This document shows, one piece after another, positions 52,501-59,137 of a stretch of DNA of 64,000 nt. Where the stretch lies: contig NZ_NAAD01000005.1 of the NCBI RefSeq assembly GCF_002093115.1, forward strand, positions 62,001 to 126,000, written 5' to 3'. The notes under the pieces are model-generated. The model saw only the letters and a list, made by a program, of their open reading frames with translations, ran no database searches and had not been told where the DNA came from. The stretch's first letter is position 1, and each line of letters opens with the position of its first letter. The DNA is from Geothermobacter hydrogeniphilus. Lineage in GTDB: Bacteria; Desulfobacterota; Desulfuromonadia; Desulfuromonadales; Geothermobacteraceae. The position numbers and the translations under genes are program-made.

Positions 52501-54229
52501 CCCCGATCCTGAAGTTTCCTGGGCTGAACGCAAACGGCTGTTCGAGCTGCCGCGTTCATCCTGGGAGGATTACAATCCGCAATTGATCAGTCGGGGCGGC
52601 GGCGTCTTCAGCCGCAGCGCCAAGGATATTCCGCTTTCACCCGAAGTCCGGAAATGGCTGGGGGTCAAGCACGATTCAATCGACCCCAACGGGCTGATCA
52701 GCCTGTTGCTGGCGGCACCGGTCGACCTGCTCTGGAACGGCGGCATCGGCACTTATGTCAAGGCTTCGGATGAAAAGCACAGTGATGCCGGCGACCGCGC
52801 CAATGACGCCCTGCGGATTGACGCCACCCAGTTGCGCGCCCGGGTGATTGGTGAAGGGGGTAACCTCGGCATGACCCAGAAAGCGCGGATTGAATATGCC
52901 CTCGGCGGCGGGCGGCTGAACACTGACGCCATCGACAATTCGGCCGGAGTCGACTGCTCCGACCATGAAGTCAACCTGAAGATTTTCCTCCATCATCTGA
53001 TCGCCGAAGGCAAACTCAAGGATGAGCAGCAGCGGGATCGTCTGCTGGCAGAGGTCACCGACGATGTCTGCCGGCTGGTGCTGAAAAACAACTACACCCA
53101 GAGCCTCTGCCTGAGCATGGACCTGGAGCGTTGCGGAGAGGATGCCGGCCCCTTTCTCGATCTTGCCGACCGCCTGACCGATGCCGGTCTGCTTGATCGC
53201 AAGGGGGAGGGCCTGCCGAGTGCCAAGCAGGTGATGGCGCGGGCCGACCGCAGCCTGACGAGGCCGGAGTTGTCGATTCTGCTTGCCTACGCCAAGATGC
53301 AGCTCTACCAGGCGCTGCTGGAAAGTGATCTGCCGGAAGATGAACTGGCGGGAGACGATCTGAAAAGCTATTTCCCGCCGCTGATGCAGAAACGTTTCGG
53401 TAAAGAACTGGCGGGACATCCGCTGGCGCGGGAGATCATCGCCACCGTGGTGACCAACAGGATTGTCGACCAGGCCGGGGCCTGTTTCTGCGACCGCCTG
53501 GTTCGTGGTACCGGGGCGGGCCTGGTCGCCATCGCCCGAACCTACCTGTTCTTTGACCGGCTGCTGCAGGCCGACAATGTTCGGGACTGGGTCTACAGCC
53601 GTGACAACCGCATGACGGCCGAACAGCAGCACCAGCTGCTGCGGCTGCTGGAGAGTCATATCGCCGAACTCTGTCGGACGGCACTGGCCGTCGGTTTCCC
53701 GATTGTCTACAGCCGGCGGCGGATCACCGCTCTTCGCAGGCAGTTCGAGGAGTACTGTGCCTCTCTATCCGGAACCGGGACGCTGCTGGTTGAGGTCGAG
53801 GACATGCCGCCCGAGGTCGCGGCAGGCCTGACCATGCTGACCGATCTCGATCATTTTCTGCCGGTTGTGGTTCTGGCGGGAGAGGCGAAGAGGCCGCTGC
53901 CCGAGGTCGTTGACTGCTACCGCGCGGTGCGGAAGAAACTCGATCTCGATCCACTGCTCGACTGTCTTTCCAGGGTTGCGGTGAAGGATCGCTGGGGGCG
54001 CCTCGGTCGGGAGGCGCTGCGTACCCAGATCGATGCTCATGTCAGCCAGATTGCCCGCAAGGTGCTGCAGCAGTACGGGGGGCGGACCGCCGAATTCTTC
54101 AACGCCCGGCGCTCCCTGATGCAGACCTACCGGGCCCAGCGCAAACGTCTCGGCGCGGCGGTCCCCGACAATCTGCATCCTTTCATGGTCCTGGTCGGCA
54201 GCATCAACCGGCTGCTGAACGAGGCCTGA
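49520..54229 (+). CDS. NAD-specific glutamate dehydrogenase, large (about 180 kDa) type
   Basis: 1569 residues, close to the 1600 usual for the large bacterial NAD-GDH family. It oxidises glutamate to 2-oxoglutarate and ammonium, a catabolic role. N-terminal half: regulatory/ACT-like regions (FHVS-type strands, SQFDIAF-like [13 protein letters not shown]). Catalytic part around 787-1000: [48 protein letters not shown] with substrate-binding lysines, then [20 protein letters not shown] (nucleotide-binding) and [13 protein letters not shown]; the C-terminal helical domain follows to the end. GGGAG lies 7 bases before the ATG. Single-gene unit: terminator upstream, palindromic repeat downstream. 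It complements glnA in this window in nitrogen balance. Confidence 0.93.
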   Translation: [1569 protein letters not shown]

Positions 54230-54236
54230 TGGCGTC

Positions 54237-54344
54237 GCAAAAACTCACCAGCAGCTGCGTTACTGCGTTTGTCTCACTGCTTCAACGTACGTAAGTACGC
54301 CTCATTGCTTGACAATCGCGCGCCTTGCTGCTGGCGCTTTTTGC
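54237..54344. repeat. 108-bp imperfect palindromic element
   Basis: Starts GCAAAAACTCACCAGCAGC and ends GCTGCTGGCGCTTTTTGC; the arms pair with small bulges along about 50 bases and the centre is CGTACGTAAGTACG (54286-54299). It begins 7 bases past the NAD-GDH stop. Could act as a transcription end, but its length and complexity are those of a dispersed palindromic repeat (REP/MITE-like). No second copy is in this window. Confidence 0.7.
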
Positions 54345-54359
54345 TTGGCCAACACACTT

Positions 54360-54381
54360 GATGCTTTTTTGCGAAAGCATC
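54360..54381 (+). other. Short hairpin upstream of the flavoredoxin-like gene
   Basis: GATGCTTT (54360-54367) and AAAGCATC (54374-54381) flank TTTGCG, 28 bases before the next gene's start. It could be the edge of the palindromic element or a leader structure. Confidence 0.35.
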
Positions 54382-54409
54382 GAGCCTGATTCCGGCGGAG
54401 GTAAAATTA

Positions 54410-55006
54410 ATGCAGAAACGTCAACTGGGCCCCTGTGTCACCTTCTTTCCGCAACCGACCACCCTGATCAGCAGTGTCGATCACCAGGGTCTGGTCAATG
54501 TCATGACCGCGTCCTGGGTCGGCATTGTCAGCAAAACACCGCCGACCATGGCCATCTCCCTGAACAAGGGACGCCTCAGTTACGCCAATATCCGCCAGAC
54601 CGGCTGTTTTACCGTCAACGCGGTTCCGGCCGACCTGGCCGTCGCGGCTGATTTCTGCGGTATCCGCTCGGGGCGGGATTGTGACAAGCTTGCCGTCTCC
54701 GGTCTGAGCCTGACTCCCGGGCTTCATCAACAGGCTCCGCTGATTGAAGAGTCTCCTCTCAATGTCGAATGCCGACTGGCCAGAGAAATTGAACTGGGCG
54801 ACTATCGGCTGCTGCTGGGAGAAATCCTCGATATTCACGCCGCCGAGAGCGCTTTCGATGAACAGGAAAAACTCTCGGTGCCCCCCTTTGATCCGCTGGT
54901 CTACCTCGGCGGGGTCCGGGAATACTGGTCGCTGGGAGAGAAGATCGCCACGGCCTATCATGACGGCCGGCAACTGGTGCCGGAGGATCCTGACAGAAAG
55001 GACTGA
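54410..55006 (+). CDS. Flavoredoxin/flavin reductase-like FMN-binding protein
   Basis: 198 residues of the flavin reductase-like (FMN-binding split-barrel) family. Seen: FFPQPTTLISSVDHQGLVNVMTASWVGIVSKTPPTMAISLNKGRLSYANIRQTGCFTVNAV, where the strand pattern and N-[IV]-MTxSW bind FMN, and later ELGDYRLLLGEILDIHA. Anaerobes use such proteins as electron carriers or reductases; the partner is unknown. GGAGG lies 9 bases before the ATG. No gene follows for about 700 bases. Confidence 0.88.
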   Translation: MQKRQLGPCVTFFPQPTTLISSVDHQGLVNVMTASWVGIVSKTPPTMAISLNKGRLSYANIRQTGCFTVNAVPADLAVAADFCGIRSGRDCDKLAVSGLSLTPGLHQQAPLIEESPLNVECRLAREIELGDYRLLLGEILDIHAAESAFDEQEKLSVPPFDPLVYLGGVREYWSLGEKIATAYHDGRQLVPEDPDRKD

Positions 55007-55274
55007 CAGTCTGAGGAAAAACGTCCATCCGCGGTGTTGCCCTCACCCCGCGTCAATGACCTGCCTTCCGCTATGCCTTGTTCCGTGGGGTTACGGTCGC
55101 CCTGCCTCTGGATATTTTTGCTCAGCCCGGGGACGACTTTTTCAACAACCTTCCAAGGGGTCGATTTCATTTGCTGAATCGAGACATCCGATTGCGTATA
55201 CAAAATATCTCCGGATATCAAATTTCTTCTGGACTTGAAAAAAGTCGTTGTGATATAGACTAAAACGCTTTTTG

Positions 55275-55328
55275 AAACCCGCGACGGGCCCGGAACAGGC
55301 TCTGGAGCCGAACAGGTCGCGGGTTTTT
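55275..55328 (+). terminator. Hairpin with T-run in the 55.0-55.7 kb intergenic region
   Basis: AAACCCGCGAC (55275-55285) pairs perfectly with GTCGCGGGTTT (55316-55326) around a 30-base GC-rich loop and is followed by TTGTTTG. It lies about 270 bases past the flavoredoxin-like stop, too far for its simple terminator, so it may end a separate short transcript. From 55007 to 55274 I see no gene; the TATAGA at 55254 is only a weak promoter candidate. Confidence 0.65.
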
Positions 55329-55417
55329 GTTTGACAACATACCGCCTGGATCTACGGACCGGGACGGAAGGCACAAGCATTTTGCGGTCACGGATTGTTC
55401 GTGGTTGCCGTTGTTGC

Positions 55418-55452
55418 GCCTTTCGGCCCTGCCGAAGGGCGTTTGTTGTTTG
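55418..55452 (+). terminator. Second hairpin in the intergenic region (terminator-like)
   Basis: CGCCTTTCGGC (55418-55428) pairs with GCCGAAGGGCG (55432-55442, one wobble) over a 3-base loop and is followed by TTTGTTGTTT. It could be the real end of upstream transcription before the repeat array. Confidence 0.55.
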
Positions 55453-55703
55453 GAGTTGAGAGGTGGCTGAAGGAAAAAACCAGGAGCGGCTAAAGGAAAA
55501 AACCAGGAGCGGCTAAAGGAAAAAACCAGGAGCGGCTAAAGGCTAAAGGGGAACTCCCACAGCCCTTGCCCCTTAGCCCTTGCCCCTTAGCCCTTGCCCC
55601 TTAGCCCTTGGCCCTTGGCCCTTGGCCCTTGGCCCTTAGCCTTTGCCCCTTAGCCTTTGGCCCTTAGCCTTTGGCCCTTAGCCGATTTCGCCTTTGGAGT
55701 TGA
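55449..55703. repeat. Repeat block before panB: 11-bp direct repeats flanking a 23-mer array and heptad array 2
   Basis: TTTGGAGTTGA occurs at 55449-55459 and 55693-55703. Between them: three 23-bp units (CTGAAGG or CTAAAGG followed by AAAAAACCAGGAGCGG, 55467-55535), two CTAAAGG (55536-55549), and 17 consecutive heptads of the form CCCTTGC/CCCTTAG/CCCTTGG/CCTTTGG (55563-55681). CTAAAGG is the reverse complement of CCTTTAG, so left and right halves can pair. The second direct repeat contains the GGAG that serves panB. Confidence 0.85.
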
Positions 55704-55707
55704 TACC

Positions 55708-56514
55708 ATGAGCAGGAAACAGACGACGATTCTTGATCTGCAACGCATGAAACGCGAGGGTGAAAAGATTACCGTCCTGACCGCTTACGACTATCCCTTC
55801 GCCCGCCTGATGGACGCTGAGGGGGTCGACGTTATCCTGGTCGGCGATTCGGTCGGCTCGGTGGTGGCCGGTTACGACACCACCCTGCCGGTGACCATGG
55901 ACGAAATGGTCTACCATACCCGCGCCGTGGCGCGCGGCAGCGAGAAGGCGCTGGTGGTGGCCGACATGCCCTTCCTCTCCTACCAGGTCGACCTTGCCGA
56001 AGCCCGCCGCAATGCCGGGCGACTGATCAAGGAAGGCGGGGCCCAGGCGGTCAAGCTGGAGGGCGGGACCAACATGGCCGAGACCATTCACGCCCTGGTT
56101 GATATCGACATCCCGGTGGTCGGCCACATCGGTCTGACCCCGCAGTCGATTCATCGCATGGGGGGGTACCGGGTCCAGGGCAAGCAGGCCGAGCAGGCCG
56201 AAAAACTGCTTGCCGACGCCCGTGCCGTCGAACAGGCCGGTGCCTGCGCCATGGTGCTTGAAGCGATTCCGGCCTCGCTGGCCAAAGAGATTACCGCCGC
56301 CGTCGAGATTCCCACCATCGGTATCGGCGCCGGGATCGATTGTGACGGCCAGGTGCTGGTGATCCATGATATCCTCGGCCTGTGCGAAAAGTATTCGCCC
56401 AAGTTCGTCAAACGCTACGCCGATGCCGCCACCCTGATCCGCGGCGGTATCCGTGACTATATCGACGAGGTCAAGAGCGGCGCCTTCCCGGGGCCTGAGC
56501 ATAGTTTTAAATGA
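55708..56514 (+). CDS. panB: 3-methyl-2-oxobutanoate hydroxymethyltransferase
   Basis: First committed step of pantothenate synthesis: adds a hydroxymethyl group from methylene-tetrahydrofolate to ketoisovalerate. 268 residues: [36 protein letters not shown], metal-site [40 protein letters not shown] with VQGK, and [24 protein letters not shown] 55708 has GGAG 9 bases upstream; a longer frame reads back into the heptad array and is rejected. It is followed by a second heptad array and then panC. Confidence 0.95.
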   Translation: MSRKQTTILDLQRMKREGEKITVLTAYDYPFARLMDAEGVDVILVGDSVGSVVAGYDTTLPVTMDEMVYHTRAVARGSEKALVVADMPFLSYQVDLAEARRNAGRLIKEGGAQAVKLEGGTNMAETIHALVDIDIPVVGHIGLTPQSIHRMGGYRVQGKQAEQAEKLLADARAVEQAGACAMVLEAIPASLAKEITAAVEIPTIGIGAGIDCDGQVLVIHDILGLCEKYSPKFVKRYADAATLIRGGIRDYIDEVKSGAFPGPEHSFK

Positions 56515-56516
56515 GA

Positions 56517-56592
56517 GGTACGAGGCAAAAGGTACGAGGCAAAAGGTTTAAAACCTTGAACCTCGAACCTTGAACCTTGAACCTGTGAACCT
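56517..56592. repeat. Heptanucleotide array 3 between panB and panC
   Basis: Begins 2 bases after the panB stop and ends at the panC start codon. Left half GGTACGA/GGCAAAA alternating (56517-56544) and GGTTTAA; right half AACCTTG, AACCTCG, AACCTTG, AACCTTG, AACCTGTG, AACCT. The two halves are roughly inverse complements and could fold back. No SD for panC is visible inside it. Confidence 0.85.
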
Positions 56593-57444
56593 ATGAAAAT
56601 CATTCGTTCCGTTTCCGAGATGCAGCAGCGCTGCCTGGCCGCCCGCGAGGCGGGGCAGCGGATTGCTTTCGTACCGACCATGGGCTGGCTGCACGAGGGG
56701 CACCTCTCACTGCTGCGTGAAGGGCGTGAGCGCGGGGATCTGCTGGTGCTGTCGATTTTCGTCAACCCGACCCAGTTCGGCCAGGGCGAGGATTTCGAAA
56801 GCTACCCGCGTGACCTGAGTCGTGACGCGGCGCTGGCCGAGGCGGTCGGCACCGACATCATTTTCGCTCCGGAGGCCGTCGACATGTACCCGCGCGGCTA
56901 TGCCAGCTATGTCGATGTCGAGGGGCTGACCGAGGTTCTCTGCGGCGCCAGCCGCCCCGGCCATTTCCGCGGCGTGACCACCGTTGTCACCAAGCTGTTC
57001 ACCATTGTGCAACCGCATATCGCCTTCTTCGGCCGGAAGGATTTCCAGCAGCTGGCGGTTATCCGACGGATGACCCTTGATCTCAACCTCCCTGTCGAGG
57101 TGGTGGGGATGCCGATTATCCGCGAGGCGGACGGCCTGGCGATGAGTTCCCGCAATGTCTATCTCTCTGACGACCAGCGGCGGCAGGCCCTGGTGCTCAG
57201 CCGTTCCATCGCCGAGGCGAAACGGCTGGCGGCTGGCGGCGAGAGAGATGTCGCCGCCATTCTCGCCGGCATCGAGGAGATGATCCGGGTTGAACCGGAA
57301 GCCCGTATCGACTATCTCCAGATTTGTCATCAATATACCCTGGCGCAGCAACAGCGGATTGACGCCGATTCGGTATTGCTGCTCGCCGTCTTTATCGGTG
57401 CAACCCGGCTGATTGACAACAGCCTGTTGCTGCCAGAAGGCTGA
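56593..57444 (+). CDS. panC: Pantothenate synthetase
   Basis: Joins pantoate and beta-alanine with ATP. 283 residues: FVPTMGWLHEGHLSLL (HIGH-type motif), SIFVNPTQFGQGEDFESYPRD, PGHFRGVTTVVTKLF, FGRKDFQQLAVIRRM and SSRNVYL. The family start pattern (MKIIRSVSEMQQRCLAAREAG) fixes the ATG at 56593. Unusually, the 25 bases before it are heptad repeat (ACCTTGAACCTGTGAACCT) with no purine-rich SD; translation may depend on re-initiation after panB or on an unstructured leader. The panP start is 38 bases past the panC stop. Confidence 0.94.
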   Translation: MKIIRSVSEMQQRCLAAREAGQRIAFVPTMGWLHEGHLSLLREGRERGDLLVLSIFVNPTQFGQGEDFESYPRDLSRDAALAEAVGTDIIFAPEAVDMYPRGYASYVDVEGLTEVLCGASRPGHFRGVTTVVTKLFTIVQPHIAFFGRKDFQQLAVIRRMTLDLNLPVEVVGMPIIREADGLAMSSRNVYLSDDQRRQALVLSRSIAEAKRLAAGGERDVAAILAGIEEMIRVEPEARIDYLQICHQYTLAQQQRIDADSVLLLAVFIGATRLIDNSLLLPEG

Positions 57445-57481
57445 TTGCCGACGTTTCCGGCCCCCCTGGGAAAGACCCGCC

Positions 57482-59137
57482 ATGACCCCGCAAGAAACAG
57501 CCAAGGCCAACCTGGAGAACCTCTACCGCATCTTTACCATTCCCGAAGCCCCCGATTCGACCCTCGGGGCCATCGATCAGGCCATCTCCCGGGACGTTGC
57601 CGGTTTCCTGCAGGCGCATATTGTTGCCCTGGAGCGGAGCCTGGAGGATGTCGAAAGGGATTTCGCCGATCCGGCCATCCCCGAGGAGCCGACCTTCGTT
57701 TCCGAATATACCGAATTCATCAAGGAAAAGCTGGTTGCCCATTCGGTCCATACCGCCGCCCCGGGTTTCGCCGGGCATATGACCTCGGCGCTGCCCTATT
57801 TCATGCTGCCGTTGTCGCGCATCATGACCGCGCTCAACCAGAACCTGGTCAAGGTCGAAACCTCCAAGGCCTTCACTCCCATGGAACGGCAGGTTCTGGC
57901 GATGCTGCACCGGCTGATTTATGCCGAGACGGATGATTTCTACCGGCGGCGGATGCATGACAGTGTTCATGCCCTGGGTGCTTTCTGTTCCGGCGGCACG
58001 ATCGCCAACATGACCGCGTTGTGGACCGCCCGCAACCTGCTGTGCGCTCCCGACGGTGATTTCGGCGGCATCGCCCGGGAAGGGTACGCCCGCGCCCTGG
58101 ACCATCTCGGCTGCCGCGGACTGGCGGTCTTCGTTTCCCGCCGCGGGCATTATTCCCTGACCAAGGCGGTCGACCTGATCGGTCTCGGCAGCGACAACCT
58201 GGTCCGGGTCGATACCGATGCCGACAACCGCATCAATCTCAAGTCCCTGCGGCAGCAGATCGACCGGTTGCGTGACGAGGGAATCCGGCCGTTGGCCATC
58301 GTCGGCATCGCCGGCACCACCGAAACCGGCAACGTCGACTCCCTGGAAGGGCTGGCCGATATTGCCGGCGAGACGGGATGCCATTTTCATGTCGATGCCG
58401 CCTGGGGCGGGCCGACTCTCTTTTCCAGCCGCCATCGCCACCTGCTGGCCGGCATCGAACGGGCTGACTCGGTGACTCTCGATGCTCACAAGCAGCTCTA
58501 TGTTCCCATGGGGGCGGGGATGGTGCTGTTCAAAAATCCGGTCGCGCTGCGCGCCATCGAGCATCATGCCGCCTACATCCTGCGTGAGGGCTCCAAGGAC
58601 CTGGGAAGCCATACCCTTGAGGGGTCACGGCCCGGCAAGGCGATGCTGGTTCATGCCGGGCTGTCGATCATCGGTCGCAAGGGCTATGAGCTGCTCATCG
58701 ATCTCGGTATCGACCGGGCGCGGATGTTTGCCGGCAAGGTCCGCGACCATCGCGACTTCGAACTGATGACCGAGCCGGAGCTGAACATTCTCACTTATCG
58801 TTACCTGCCGGACTGGGCGCGGCGGCGGATGGAGTTTGCCGGGGTCGGGGTTCGGCAGGAAGCCAATTCGATTCTCGACCAGGTGATCCGACTGATTCAG
58901 AAATACCAGCGCGAGTCGGGCAAGACCTTCGTCTCCCGCACCACTCTGCAGTCGGCCCGCTACGGGCAGCAGAATCTGACCGTTTTCCGGGTGGTGCTGG
59001 CCAATCCCCTGACAGACGAAAAGATTATCGATTCCATCCTGGAGGAACAGTGCCGGATCGCCTGCCGGGAAGAGATCCAGGATCTGCTGGATGCCCTGGG
59101 AGCGTTGCTCGAGGTCGACCCACGGGAGGAATCTTGA
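57482..59137 (+). CDS. panP: PLP-dependent aspartate 1-decarboxylase (PanP type)
   Basis: 551 residues of the group II PLP decarboxylase family, with SVHTAAPGFAGHMTSALPYFMLPLSRIMTALNQNLVKVETS, CSGGTIANMTALWTARNLL, HVDAAWGGPTLFS and the PLP lysine K337 in VTLDAHKQLYVPMGAGMV. The length and the place right after panB-panC match PanP, which makes beta-alanine from aspartate in species that lack pyruvoyl-type PanD. Without the context it could be called a glutamate decarboxylase-like enzyme. GGGAAAG lies before ATG 57482. Together the three genes give a complete route from ketoisovalerate and aspartate to pantothenate except for panE/ilvC. Confidence 0.88.
   Translation: MTPQETAKANLENLYRIFTIPEAPDSTLGAIDQAISRDVAGFLQAHIVALERSLEDVERDFADPAIPEEPTFVSEYTEFIKEKLVAHSVHTAAPGFAGHMTSALPYFMLPLSRIMTALNQNLVKVETSKAFTPMERQVLAMLHRLIYAETDDFYRRRMHDSVHALGAFCSGGTIANMTALWTARNLLCAPDGDFGGIAREGYARALDHLGCRGLAVFVSRRGHYSLTKAVDLIGLGSDNLVRVDTDADNRINLKSLRQQIDRLRDEGIRPLAIVGIAGTTETGNVDSLEGLADIAGETGCHFHVDAAWGGPTLFSSRHRHLLAGIERADSVTLDAHKQLYVPMGAGMVLFKNPVALRAIEHHAAYILREGSKDLGSHTLEGSRPGKAMLVHAGLSIIGRKGYELLIDLGIDRARMFAGKVRDHRDFELMTEPELNILTYRYLPDWARRRMEFAGVGVRQEANSILDQVIRLIQKYQRESGKTFVSRTTLQSARYGQQNLTVFRVVLANPLTDEKIIDSILEEQCRIACREEIQDLLDALGALLEVDPREES

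Noticed and set aside
55467-55681. CRISPR array
   Set aside because: Units are 7 or 23 bp and directly adjacent, with no spacers of constant length and no cas genes nearby.
55657-55707. Upstream start for panB inside the repeat array
   Set aside because: It would add residues encoded by heptad repeats; ATG 55708 has an SD and the family N-terminus.
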